Shown one piece after another: positions 17,701 to 25,985 of a stretch of DNA of 64,000 bases (its first letter is position 1; the number at the start of each line of letters is the position of its first letter). The DNA is from CAWCTB01 sp963798275 (GTDB taxonomy: Bacteria; Acidobacteriota; Terriglobia; Terriglobales; Acidobacteriaceae), in the NCBI GenBank assembly GCA_963798275.1, contig CAWCTB010000024.1, positions 62,001-126,000 on the forward strand, given 5' to 3'. The notes beneath the pieces were generated by a model. That model did not search any database, was not told where the DNA came from, and saw nothing but the letters and a program-made list of their open reading frames with translations. The translations under genes were made by a program, and so were the position numbers.

Positions 17701-19740
17701 CCCCCGGGAGGTCCGGTATTAGTGTCCATTGCGGTAACACCGGTGAGTCCTTCGATCGCGATAGGAGCTTACCAGCAGTTCACCGCCACGGGGACCTACA
17801 GCGACGGCAGTCATCAGGACCTGACGAATTCGGTGATCTGGACTTCCAGTGCTCCCACAATCGCGACCATCGGTAGCGGTGGCTTGGCCAGCGGCCTCGC
17901 GGCGGGGAGCACAACGATTCAGGCGAGTTCAGGTTCGATCAGCGGCTCCACCAGCCTGACAGTTACAGCCGGATTTTCGGTCAGCCCGCGGGCCTCGGTC
18001 TTGACGTTCACTCAGACACAGCAGTTCACTGCGAGTACCGGCTTCGGGAATGTCACCTGGCTGGTTGACGGTGTGGTTGGCGGCTCGTCATCTACGGGAA
18101 CGATTACGACGGCAGGGCTATACACGCCTCCAGCCAGCGTCGGCACTCATACCGTGACTGCGACCACCGACCAACAGCAAGCAGCAAACGCGACGGTATA
18201 CGTCAGCAACTACGCCGGCACACTTACGTACCACAATGACAACCTGCGAACCGGACAGAATAACAATGAGACGGTACTGACTCCGGCCAACGTTAATCCG
18301 GGTCAATTTGGAAAGCTTTTCTCGTATTCCCTCGATGGGATTGCGTTCGCGTCACCACTTTATGTGGCCAATGTCAGCATTCCCGGGAAGGGCTTCCACA
18401 ACGTTGTGTATGTGGCGACTGAAAACGATTCCGTATACGCCTTCGACGCTGACGGCTTGAGCAGTACTCCCCTCTGGCAGGTGAGTTTTCTCAGGACTGG
18501 GGTCACTCCGGTCCCGTGCGCCGATGTGGGCGAATGCGGCGACATTCCTACTCAAATAGGAATAACCGGAACGCCCGTGATTGATCAGGCCACTGGAACC
18601 ATGTACGTAGTCGCCAAGACGAAGGAGGGGGCGAACTACGTGCAGCGGCTGCACGCTCTCGACATCACCACGGGTGCGGAGAAGTTCGGTGGTCCCGTTG
18701 TCATTGCGGCAAGCGTTCCAGGGACCGGGTCAGGATCGTCAGGTGGCCAAGTGGCCTTTGACGCTCTGCGGGAAAACCAGCGGCCCGGTCTGCTGCTTAG
18801 CAATGGGGTTGTGTATTTCGCATTCGGATCCCATGGCGATAATACCCCGTGGCACGGCTGGGTCTTGGGGTATAACGCGACCACTCTCCAGCAAGTGATG
18901 GCATACAACGCAACTCCCAACGATAACGGAGGCGGCATCTGGCAAAGCGGTGGCGGTTTGGCCACCGACGCGACTGGGAACATCTATTTCACGACCAGCA
19001 ATGGCGGCTTCGATGTCAGTTCTGGCGGCGTCGACTACGGAGACAGCATCGAAAAGCTCGCCCCCAACGGCAGCGTGGTCGACTACTTCACTCCTCATGA
19101 CCAGCTAAACATGGATGTCAATAATCTCGATCTCGGGTCCGCCGGTCCCGTGCTGCTGGTCGACCAAACCGCGGGTCTTTATCCGCATCTGCTGATCAGT
19201 GCCGGCAAGGGTGGAACGATCTATGTGATCAATCGAGACAACATGGGCCACTACAACTCGAATAGCGATAACCAGATCGTACAGGTCCTAGTCGGCGCTC
19301 TGCCAAACGGAAATGAAGAGATTGGTAATTTTAGTGCGCCGGTCTACTTCAATGGTTATGTGTATTTCGCTGCCGTGAATGACACGCTGAAGGCGTTTCA
19401 GCTGACCAACGGTTTATTATCGACGGCCCCGACTTCCCAATCGGCTGCGATTTATCCGATTCGTGGAGGATCTTTCGCAGTGTCTGCCAATGGCAACACC
19501 AATGGGATAGTGTGGGCCATACAGAACAATGGGCCGAGCGCGAATAATGATTCGGGTGTTCCGGGTGTGCTCTTTGCTTATGACGCTACGAACCTGGCCA
19601 ATGAACTGTACGATAGCAGTGAGGCTGGGGGCCGGGACACCATGGATTGGGCCACGAAGTTCTCGATCCCACTGGTCGCGAACGGAAAGGTATTTGTCGC
19701 TGGACAGAGGCAACTCGACGCCTATGGCCTGTTGCCTTGA
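11776..19740 (+). CDS. Giant secreted modular protein: Big_2-like, SGGFN-repeat and FN3 modules with C-terminal PQQ-like propeller
   Basis: 2,654 aa with a signal peptide (hydrophobic core MVLSITAAACCLHAVAML). GTG 11776 or ATG 11800 may start it. Approximate order by nucleotide: about 205-aa YVQG module 11.90-12.51 kb; five 103-aa SGGFN modules 12.51-14.06 kb in exact 309-bp periods; second YVQG module; Big_2-like 14.69-14.95 kb; two SGGFN modules; a diverged YVQG-like module 15.57-16.23 kb; two FN3 domains 16.23-16.76 kb; one SGGFN; third YVQG; second Big_2-like; then a 580-residue beta-propeller-like region 17.97-19.74 kb (VVYVATENDSVYAFDADG, GTIYVINRDNMGHYN). It is probably a surface adhesin or secreted matrix protein; no anchor, sortase or PEP-CTERM tail is visible. 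Confidence 0.8.
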   Translation: MKQRGFHNMFGYGKATRWMVLSITAAACCLHAVAMLAASSISYVQSAYADPQTPQTTVNVTFTAAQTAGNLNVVVVGWNNSTATVTSITDSKGNVYTRAVGPTTVSGYLSQSIYYAKNIAAAVAGANSVTVTFSAAAAYPDIRILEYSGADPNNPVDVAAAGSGNSTSSNSGSATTTNATDLIFGANTVTTSSGTGSGFTRRILTSPDGDIAEDKMVAATGSYSATAPVTPSGRWIMQMVAFRTRGSFAIAASPASLGVVQGTAGTSTITTTISGGFNNAISLSAAGMPTGTTVSFNPSSIAAPGAGSSTMTITVGSNTAVGTYPITVTGNGGGIQQSATVTLTVTAAANFTLTAAPASLSVVQGNAGTSTITTTISGGFNNAISLSAAGMPTGTTVSFNPSSIAAPGAGSSTMTITVGSNTAVGTYPITVTGNGGGIQQSATVTLTVTAMGNFTIAASPTSLSVGQGNQGTSTITTTISGGFNSAITLSASGMPTGTTVSFNPSSIAAPGAGSSTMTITVGSNTAVGTYPITVTGNGGGIQQSATVTLTVTAAANFTLTAAPASLSVVQGNAGTSTITTTISGGFNNAISLSAAGMPTGTTVSFNPSSIAAPGAGSSTMTITVGSNTAVGTYPITVTGNGGGIQQSATVTLTVTAAANFTLTAAPASLSVVQGNAGTSTITTTISGGFNSAISLSAAGMPTGTTVSFNPSSIAAPGAGTSTMTITVGSNTAVGVYPITVTGNGGGIQQSATVTLTVTAAVTSITYVQGNYATPQTPQTAVSVTFTAAQTAGDLNVVVVGWSDSTAVVSAVTDSKGNTYTRAVGPTVQSGIASQSIYYAKNIAAAVAGTNTVTVTFASAATYPDVRILEYSGADPNNPVDVTAANSGSSATSSSGSATTTNATDLIFGANLVQTGTTGPGSGFTRRLLTSPDGDIAEDQTVTATGIYSATAPVSPSGQWIMQMVAFRTPGSPVLLSIAVTPVNPSITVGAYQQFTATGTYSDGSHQDLTNSVIWTSSAPTIATISSGGLASGLAAGSTTIQAASGSINGSTSLTVTVQGSFTMAASPTSLSVGQGNQGTSTITTTISGGFNSAISLSASGMPTGTTVSFNPSSIAAPGAGSSTMTITVGTSTTAGTYPITVTGNGGGIQQTATVTLTVTVASNFAIAASPASLTVGQNNQGTSTITTTISGGFNSAISLTASGMPTGTTVSFNPSSIAAPGAGISTMTITVGSNTAVGTYPITVTGNGGGTQQSTTVTLTVATITAPTNVTVIDGGPPPIVDAVQSYINSTFLTVHTTAPFDSTGGDLIVMFASSHAGVSMTPSDNLGNTWVAIAGPTNTNVGFDLRSQVWYVTNPIVGPGQTVSLTLSAPESLVMSIFVVKGTNISSPVDAVSLIGSDNGTQSVNVVSPNITTTTANDLLMGWVKVSAGAVFTSGTGFTQQPGASSNFLDAESGTAAVPGVYNATFALNTSQTWQSDIVAANNNSNQTTLSWTASTENGGTIAEYLVERCQGTGCTSFVQVGTPAGTSYNDNGLTASASYSYRVRAEDTSGNIGPYSSVVSITTPPTIPSLPGNLTVTTSSLTEIDLSWVQSTETHGTIGNYFVERCQGATCTNFTQIGTSTDATYSDTGLTSGTTYNYRVRAQDTAGNVGPYSNVATGTTVSPGNFTLTAAPPSLSVVQGNAGTSTITTTISGGFNSAISLSASGMPTGTTVSFNPSTIAAPGSGNSTMTITVGSSTAVGTYPITVTGNGGGIQQTATVTLTVTPLSGGIGYVQGNYATPQTSQTAVNVTYTAAQSAGDLNVVVVGWNDSTASVSSVTDSKGNAYTLAVGPTVISGTLSQSIYYSRSIAAAAAGANTVTVTFSTAAEYPDIRILEYSGADPNNPVDVTAANTGNSSTSSSGSATTTNPTDLVFGANIVTTGTTGPGSGFTARLLTSPDGDIAEDQMVAATGSYSATAPLSFGAWIMQMVAFRTPPGGPVLVSIAVTPVSPSIAIGAYQQFTATGTYSDGSHQDLTNSVIWTSSAPTIATIGSGGLASGLAAGSTTIQASSGSISGSTSLTVTAGFSVSPRASVLTFTQTQQFTASTGFGNVTWLVDGVVGGSSSTGTITTAGLYTPPASVGTHTVTATTDQQQAANATVYVSNYAGTLTYHNDNLRTGQNNNETVLTPANVNPGQFGKLFSYSLDGIAFASPLYVANVSIPGKGFHNVVYVATENDSVYAFDADGLSSTPLWQVSFLRTGVTPVPCADVGECGDIPTQIGITGTPVIDQATGTMYVVAKTKEGANYVQRLHALDITTGAEKFGGPVVIAASVPGTGSGSSGGQVAFDALRENQRPGLLLSNGVVYFAFGSHGDNTPWHGWVLGYNATTLQQVMAYNATPNDNGGGIWQSGGGLATDATGNIYFTTSNGGFDVSSGGVDYGDSIEKLAPNGSVVDYFTPHDQLNMDVNNLDLGSAGPVLLVDQTAGLYPHLLISAGKGGTIYVINRDNMGHYNSNSDNQIVQVLVGALPNGNEEIGNFSAPVYFNGYVYFAAVNDTLKAFQLTNGLLSTAPTSQSAAIYPIRGGSFAVSANGNTNGIVWAIQNNGPSANNDSGVPGVLFAYDATNLANELYDSSEAGGRDTMDWATKFSIPLVANGKVFVAGQRQLDAYGLLP
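12514..14058 (+). repeat. Five tandem 309-bp repeats encoding SGGFN modules
   Basis: Unit starts fall at 12514, 12823, 13132, 13441 and 13750, exactly 309 bp apart, each encoding 103 residues. Units two, four and five are almost identical at DNA level (AACTTCACGCTTACAGCC start), while unit three carries a different first third. Such near-identity suggests recent unequal exchange or gene conversion and makes collapse in short-read assemblies likely. Confidence 0.9.
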
Positions 19741-20459
19741 AGTGGCAGGTGAACTCGAACTTTAGTCAAGTAGTCTTCCTCGCTGACTCCGAGTACCGTT
19801 CCTGCATATGTCCATGCTGGAGACTTCAATGGTGGGGGAGATTGCCGCGGAGTTCTGCCTCAGGTGATGATCGTAATCGCACCGCTGGATATGCAGATGG
19901 CACTAACCGGTCGCTTAAACGGAGGAAATCTTGCAAGAGGGGGCAACAGATAATTCACTAACAGGGTTGGTGCCGAGGGGCATAAGAGTGCTACGCTTAC
20001 GGCACGGAGCAGGTGAAGAAGGCGCCCCAGTCCATGGCGCGAAGTTTCTGGTCGTACGCCAAGCAGGTGTTTTGTTTTGAACCGCGCCGAGGTGCCCTTC
20101 GGCGACGATCAAATTTAAGGAAGCTCCGACAACTCTTCAGACAAACGCGTGTTTGAGTAGGTGAGGTTGCTGATGGGTCGCGTGCCAGTCCGACAGGCGC
20201 GAGTCTCACGCTTAGCAACTGATCTGTGCCTTGGTTTCAGAGGATGCAGCTGAGCTTATGATCGGAAACGGGCTGGCTGCCAAGAGGGTTAGACCTGCTT
20301 GAAGCGGACGAGCGGCTTCCAACAAACTGCAACTCTTCGTGCTAAATGGCAAGACAGCGCGACCTGCTCGCCGGTTAGCTTATTACAGGCTTTCGAAGCC
20401 GCAGCCTTTCGAGACACACATTCGGAAATCTTCATACTGTGGGCGGCCCTGGACGGGGA
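19741..20459. other. Intergenic region with a possible FG-GAP-type gene remnant
   Basis: No intact gene is visible in about 720 bp. The frame around 19797-19950 reads TVPAYVHAGDFNGGGD and later RLNGGNLARGGN before a stop, reminiscent of an FG-GAP/VCBS repeat (GDFNGDG) fragment, but it is too short to be sure. A second fragment near 20010-20070 (EQVKKAPQSMARSFWSYAKQ) is unidentified. Confidence 0.3.
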
Positions 20460-21764
20460 ATGAACAGAACTGCCCGGAAGCCGGTGGCGGTCTGCATAAT
20501 TGTCGAGAATCTACCTGTGCCCCCGGATCGTCGCGTGTGGAAGGAAGCGCTGGCCCTTAAGGAAGCTGGATACGACGTTTCGGTTATTTGCCCGAAAGGC
20601 CTGGGATGTGAACGATCGCGCGAGACTTTGGATGGCATTGAGATTTATCGGCACGCTATGTGGGAGGCGTCCGGAAAGCTCGCATATCTCATTGAATATG
20701 GATGGGCGCTAACTGCGGAGTTTGTACTCGCGCTCAGGGTTTACGCGCGTACCCACTTCCGCATTCTGCAAGCCTGCAATCCTCCAGATACTATCTTTTT
20801 GATTGGTTTTTTCTTCAAGTTACTGGGCGTGCGATTCATCTTTGACCATCACGACCCGACCCGGGAGCTTTACGAGGCACGGTTCCTTCGGAAGGGTTTT
20901 CTTTACCAAATGGTCCGCCTAGCCGAGTGGCTGACGTTTCGCACTGCAGACGTGGCGATTGCGACAAATGATTCCCTCAAAGAGATCGCCCTCGATCGCG
21001 GCGGGATTTCTCCGGATCGCAGTTTCGTAGTCCGAGGATGCCCCGACCTGAAAGACTTTCGGCCAAGAGCGCCGCGGCCGGAACTTAAGGAAGGACGAAA
21101 GCATCTCGTCGTCTATGTGGGTGTGATGGGCCCGCAGGACGGCGTCGACCTGCTTTTAGAGTCCATCGATTACCTTGTGAAAAAAAGGGGCTACCGCGAC
21201 ACGCTTTTTGTACTAATCGGTCCAGGAACGGAGGTACCCCGACTGAAAGCTCATGTTGCCGGTCGAAACCTCGACGAGTACGTAAAGTTTACCGGCCCAC
21301 TATACTCTGATGATCTGCTCGCCTATCTTGCTACGGCGGAAGTAGGCGTGGCGCCAGACCCATACAACGACTTGAACGACATTCTTACTATGATCAAGAT
21401 CTTTGAGTACATGGCCTATGAAGTTCCAGTGGTGCTATACGACCTCACCGAAGGCCGCCGATCGGCGGGCGATGCGGCACTATATGCAAGAGCGAACGAC
21501 GTTTTCGACTTTGGCGATCAGATTGCCACGTTGTTGGACTCGCCGTCGATGCGTCGTCGACTGGGTGCGATTGGTAGAAGTCGAATCGAAGGCAGTTTGA
21601 ACTGGAGTGTCCAGAAACAGATACTTCTTACGGCGTACCAGGCCGCCTTTTGCGCTGGTGCCCAGGCTGTAACCCAAAGGAAAGAACTGTCGGAACGACT
21701 TCCGCTTCCCAGCCCGACAACGGGTGACGAAACGTGCAAGCGGACGATTGGTCCGATGGATTGA
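20460..21764 (+). CDS. Family 4 glycosyltransferase
   Basis: A 434-aa GT-B fold enzyme. The N-terminal half has VCIIVENLPVPPDRRVWKEA and the long loop DHHDPTRELYEARF. The donor-binding C-terminal half has YVGVMGPQDGVDLLLESI, FVLIGPG and the GT4 EX7E-like region KIFEYMAYEVPVVLYD. This version occurs with exosortase or exopolysaccharide clusters, and a deacetylase-like gene and an exosortase follow. ATG 20460 was preferred; GTG 20439 would add seven residues. It is probably cytoplasmic and transfers sugar to lipid-linked glycan. Confidence 0.85.
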   Translation: MNRTARKPVAVCIIVENLPVPPDRRVWKEALALKEAGYDVSVICPKGLGCERSRETLDGIEIYRHAMWEASGKLAYLIEYGWALTAEFVLALRVYARTHFRILQACNPPDTIFLIGFFFKLLGVRFIFDHHDPTRELYEARFLRKGFLYQMVRLAEWLTFRTADVAIATNDSLKEIALDRGGISPDRSFVVRGCPDLKDFRPRAPRPELKEGRKHLVVYVGVMGPQDGVDLLLESIDYLVKKRGYRDTLFVLIGPGTEVPRLKAHVAGRNLDEYVKFTGPLYSDDLLAYLATAEVGVAPDPYNDLNDILTMIKIFEYMAYEVPVVLYDLTEGRRSAGDAALYARANDVFDFGDQIATLLDSPSMRRRLGAIGRSRIEGSLNWSVQKQILLTAYQAAFCAGAQAVTQRKELSERLPLPSPTTGDETCKRTIGPMD

Positions 21765-22182
21765 AACATTGCCATAAGAAGTAGGAAATGCGAAGTATCC
21801 GATTTATGCCCGCCGTGGCCTGTCCATTGCTCGCCTGCGGAAACGTCAGCGCCCACAGCCTCGACCCACGGCGCCGTCTGGTCCAACTCTTTTCATCGCA
21901 AGATTAGGAACGCGAGCCTTAGTCCGCAGCAGCGGTGGTGGCGAAGAACGCAGAGCTCCAGGAGAGCGAAATGGCGCGTTAAAAGAGGCGCGGGGAGAGT
22001 CTTGCCCCAAATAAAACCTCGACACACTGCCAACATTCTCCATAGATGGTGCTAGAATCCAGCAGTTCTCGCTCACGGCAGGTAGCGAGGTTGCCGATTG
22101 TGAGACTGCGGCGTTCGGGCGTCGGCCACGGCCTGAGCGTCGAGGTTCCGGACGCTAGAAGAGTTTCTATGCTTGGGCTCCA
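21765..22182. other. Intergenic region, no feature recognised
   Basis: About 420 bp between the glycosyltransferase and the deacetylase-like gene. Short open frames show no family resemblance. It may hold the promoter for the deacetylase-exosortase pair, but I cannot place one convincingly. Confidence 0.35.
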
Positions 22183-23572
22183 ATGAACGCAGCGTTGATT
22201 AATCACTACCGCTGTCCTGATAAGTTTGTAGACCTTCAATTAAAGGGCCGGCTATCGGATGATGCAGGTTTTTTTCGATTTGGGGAGGATTTGATTTGCT
22301 ATGGACGGTCGACATCAGGTTTTCGGGCGGGCCGAGCTGACGCTGTCCTCTATGACGTCCTGAACGATGTAACAGCTCACGGCTCAAGCGTTCTCTTGCC
22401 GTTTGACCCAGCAGATGTAGTCGAAAACCTGCATTTTGAGCGTTATGCGAATTGTTTTCGTCCTAGTGCCTTGAACCGGTGGAAGCAATCGTTGGTGAGT
22501 GCATATTACTTCCTACGCCCATTGATGCACGTCAACATCCGCAAGCAGGTTCAAAGAGTTCATTCGAACGGTTGGCAGAAACCTTGTCTTCCCTCATTGG
22601 CCCGTGGACATGACCGTCGAGAACTTAAATGAACGGCTGCTGTTGTGCTCCATGAAAGCCAAAGGAGTTGACAGTGTACCATTCGTCTGGTTTTGGCCCC
22701 GTGGTGCTCAAAGCTGCGTAGTGCTGGCTCATGACGTCGAAGCCGAGAGAGGGCAGAGTTTCTGCACAGAACTAATGAATATAGATGACTCTTTTGGCGT
22801 CAAGGCATCATTTCAGCTGGTGCCCGAGGGACGCCACAAGATCTCCGCCGCCCTGGTTCAAGCCATACGCGATCGGAAGTTCGAGGTTAACATCCAGGAC
22901 CTCAATCATGATGGTCATCTTTTTCGCGATAAGGAGGAATTCTTGCGTCGCGCAGAGAAGATCAACAGATATGGCGAAATCTATGGTGCTAAAGGCTTTC
23001 GGTCTGCTGTGTTATACAGAAATCAGGATTGGTATGATGCGCTGCACTTTTCCTTTGACATGTCTGTGCCGAATGCCGCACATCTCGATCCACAGCGAGG
23101 CGGCTGCTGTACTGTGATGCCATATTTTGTCGGCGACGTCTTGGAAATTCCTCTCACTACCACGCAAGACTACATGCTGTTTCACTTGCTCGGTGATTAT
23201 TCCCTGGATTTGTGGAAGATGCAAACCGAGGCAATCTTGAAGAAGAACGGCTTGGTGAGCTTTCTCGTTCATCCGGACTATGTCATCGAGAAGAGAGCAC
23301 GCAATGTCTATCGAGCATTGCTGAGCTTCTTACAGCAATTGAGGTCAAGCGAGCGACTGTGGTTCGCTCTTCCAGGCGAGGTGGATCAATGGTGGCGGTT
23401 GCGGCGCGAAATGCGCGTGGTAGAGCGTGATGGCCAGTGGGGGATTGAAGGTCCGGGTGCGGAGCGCGCCAAACTAGCGTTTGCCAAGTTGGCCGGTGAC
23501 CATATCGAGTACGAAGTCGCCACACCGCACAGTGCGGTAGAGATCCGGGACGACGAGCACGCAGCGGTGTGA
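22183..23572 (+). CDS. Polysaccharide deacetylase-like protein (one frameshift)
   Basis: Two frames combine to a protein of about 462 aa. The N-terminal part (22183 to about 22584) ends with NIRKQVQRVHSNGWQKP. Deleting one T at 22584-22585 continues it as VFPHWPVDMTVENLNERLL in the second frame to 23572. The C-terminal part carries CVVLAHDVEAERG (metal-binding Asp), DDSFGVKASFQLVPE, DLNHDGHLF, LDPQRGGCCTVMPYFVGD and FLVHPDYVIE, a NodB-like barrel in the subfamily found beside exosortases and GT4 enzymes. It likely trims acetyl groups from an exopolysaccharide. Start ATG 22183. Confidence 0.75.
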
Positions 23573-23578
23573 TCGAAA

Positions 23579-24541
23579 ATGACTCTATCGTCCACACCCC
23601 GCAGCTTTGTTTTCCTGTGTGTGGTTTCCCTGATTCTCTGGTGGCATACCCTCGTCGCTACATTTGCGTTGGCGCTGCAAAAAGATGCATACACTCACAT
23701 ACTTTTGATCATCCCCTTTAGCGTTGCTCTGATTCTCTCGGACAGGAAATGGCGACTCGCGCGACCTGAGCCGAACTTACGCACTGGTTCGGTTCTCTTG
23801 GTCCTAGCCGTTCTCATTGGATTTATGGGGGACGCCTGGGGGCGGGCAAGCAGGGTCTCGTCCGACGTACAGCTTTCACTGAGCATGTTGGCTGTTGTCA
23901 CGTGGTGGATTGGGGCAATTGTCTGTTGCTTCGGCAACCGCATTTTCCGGATGTGCGCTTTTCCTTTGTGCTTCTTGCTGTGGCTGGTTCCTATTCCTGG
24001 GTTTGTCTTAAACCGTATCGTGAGCTTTTTGCAACAAGGATCCGCATCCGCCGCCCATGTGCTTTTTGCTATAGCCCGTGTGCCAGTGGTGCAGGATGGC
24101 GTTGTACTCTTCACGCCAGGGCAGTCGCTAGAAGTTGCTAAAGAGTGCAGCAGTATTCGCTCGAGCCTGATGCTCCTGGTCACCTGTATGGTGCTGGCCC
24201 AATTCTTGCTTCGTACAGCCTGGGGAAAGATCTTTGTGGTCCTCGCTGCGATTCCTTTTTCCATTGCCAAGAACGGGTTTCGAATCTTCACCCTATCAAT
24301 GATTGGAATGTATGTGGATCCAGATGTTCTAAACGGTCCACTACATCACCACGGAGGAATCGTGTTCTTTGTTTTCGCTCTGGCAGGATTGTTCCTGTTG
24401 CTCCGGCTCACAGGGTGGGCAGAGCGGAAGACGGCGGCTAAACCGGCGGTTGGTTACGTGGGTGCGGGTGCAAAAGACCAATCCCTTACACCATCTTGCG
24501 ACGACGCAGTCAAAAACACAACCGCACTGCTGTCCGGATAA
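23579..24541 (+). CDS. Exosortase/archaeosortase family transpeptidase
   Basis: A 320-aa polytopic inner-membrane protein with about eight hydrophobic segments. Exosortase catalytic residues are all visible: Cys 190 in AKECSSIRSS, Arg 235 in KNGFRIF and the His cluster 256-258 in LHHHGG. Exosortases cleave C-terminal sorting signals of exported proteins, usually next to exopolysaccharide genes, as here. It starts 7 bp after the deacetylase stop, so the two are probably co-transcribed. The last 40 residues after the final membrane segment are hydrophilic. No PEP-CTERM-type target is encoded in the window. Confidence 0.9.
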   Translation: MTLSSTPRSFVFLCVVSLILWWHTLVATFALALQKDAYTHILLIIPFSVALILSDRKWRLARPEPNLRTGSVLLVLAVLIGFMGDAWGRASRVSSDVQLSLSMLAVVTWWIGAIVCCFGNRIFRMCAFPLCFLLWLVPIPGFVLNRIVSFLQQGSASAAHVLFAIARVPVVQDGVVLFTPGQSLEVAKECSSIRSSLMLLVTCMVLAQFLLRTAWGKIFVVLAAIPFSIAKNGFRIFTLSMIGMYVDPDVLNGPLHHHGGIVFFVFALAGLFLLLRLTGWAERKTAAKPAVGYVGAGAKDQSLTPSCDDAVKNTTALLSG

Positions 24542-24739
24542 AATCTCGGAAGGCCGTGCTAATCCATTTAAAATAAGCGTTATAACGCATGGTCGAAGCG
24601 AGAACGATCTGAGTAGCAAATGGCCAAAATCGGCTTTCTAAGGCTGTCTTGCAGGGTGAAACAATGATGAATGAACTCTGGCCGCACGTGTTCTCGCAAC
24701 TGGTCCGGCATCTGCCCGAAAAAGAATTTCAGCGGTGTG

Positions 24740-25054
24740 TGGCCCGTTCCGCGGCAAGGTCTCCCGCTCGACTTTGGCCGACGCGAATCACCATCGTGAT
24801 CCACGACGTGCTTTCGCCATGCCCGGCGAAAGTCCGGCTCGTCGCTGCGGAAAAGCTAATCGGTCCTTGATCGGAATGCGGCTCTGATAATAGTAGCGGT
24901 TCAAGGCCTAGGCCTGCTTTTGCCCGCGGCTCAACTTACCATCGTGCGTCATGAGGTGAAACGGATGCTGATGGTGATACCGTTCCTGGCCGACCTGCAG
25001 CAATCGAATTTTCAGCTCGTCTGTCGAAAGAATCGGCAGGTCTGAAACAGTTTC
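24740..25054 (-). pseudogene. pqqC: pqqC remnant
   Basis: The start of pyrroloquinoline-quinone synthase is recognisable as LSTDELKIRLLQVGQERYHH, QHPFHLMTHDGKLSRGQKQA. A stop TAG then stands where the conserved Trp of QAWALNRYYYQSRIPIKD should be, and the same frame continues ALNRYYYQSRIPIKD. A frame change leads to SDEPDFRRAWRKHVVDHDGD in another frame, and then similarity fades. Nonsense mutation, frameshift and loss of the C-terminal half show genuine decay. Confidence 0.75.
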
Positions 25055-25060
25055 TACACA

Positions 25061-25542
25061 TCGAAGGCGCCACCCATCCTCCGCCATTTCCCAGCCCGCC
25101 ACCCCTAACTCACGGTATTCGGGGCTGGACTCATCCAGCATGGGATTCGTGTTATTCACGGCACAAAAACCTTATGCGGACGCTGCAACCCAACCAGCAC
25201 GCGCAAGCTGCCCTCGGCCCCGGATATTGGAACATGCCCCATTTCGCGTGCGCTAGCCCCGCCGCCTTGGCCCTGAATCGGTTCGTCATCGCTCCAAAAT
25301 GTTCCGTCGAACAATACCAGATCGGCAGTATCCAAAAGTTGCAACAACCGCTCGTTGATGACTGGAACGGCTGGCATATGAGCGAGCCGCCGTCCCGAAG
25401 ACGCTGTCAGCATCAACCCAGCAAAGCTTCCTCTGGCTTGAGCGTAGCGACACGCTTCGGCGAAACATAAACAGCATATTCTCTCCTTGAGGTTCTCCGA
25501 TTTATTAACTTCGAAGTAAGTAAGTCTGGCCCTTTCTCTCAC
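25061..25542 (-). pseudogene. pqqB: pqqB remnant (C-terminal half, frameshifted)
   Basis: The frame ending at 25156 encodes LAHMPAVPVINERLLQLLDT, DLVLFDGTFWSDDEPIQGQG and AREMGHVPISGAEGSL, unmistakable for PqqB, the metallo-beta-lactamase-fold protein of PQQ synthesis. At about 25157 the frame breaks; NNTNPMLDESSPEYRE and GWEMAEDGWRL continue in the next frame, consistent with loss of one base in a HVNNTNP segment. The N-terminal half of PqqB is absent; the first about 25 residues of the open frame are unrelated. It lies directly before the pqqC remnant in the usual B-C order. Confidence 0.8.
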
Positions 25543-25985
25543 TGGCTGTCAAGATCCCGAAGGTGGAGTTGCGAAACGCCCGTCGGCTCCATAGGTGGGG
25601 CTGTAGAATTGGCACTATTTTAAAATTGCGTTGAATCCTTGACGAGTGTACCGTCCAGCGCACTGCGTATATCCATGAGCGACTCGCTTTAAAACCTGGG
25701 TTTCGCCCCCAAGAAATGTGGGCCAAGCGCTGCGGCGGGATATAGCAAAATATGAGCTTGTGCTTAACGTTGTGGACCACATATTATGAGTTTCCGTTTG
25801 CGGGCCGAGCCGGTCCTTGCAATACAGGCGACAGAGAAGTCTGGTTACAGGGTCCGGTTCAAACGGCCATCGAGCCTCGCTTTGCGAGTTGCCTGTGAAG
25901 ACGCTCGCGAAGCCGAGTTCACGGAACGCCTTCCATAATTATTAGCCTCAACGTCTATTGCAGGTAGTCACAAAGCCGAATTTCC
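25543..25985. other. Intergenic region, no gene recognised
   Basis: About 440 bp between the pqqB remnant and the TonB-receptor gene on the opposite strand. It may include the receptor promoter and residual DNA from the lost pqqB 5' half, but no sequence resemblance could be established by eye. Confidence 0.35.

Noticed and set aside
24649..24870. 73-codon plus-strand gene
   Set aside because: It is opposite the pqqC remnant, and the antisense frame explains its openness.
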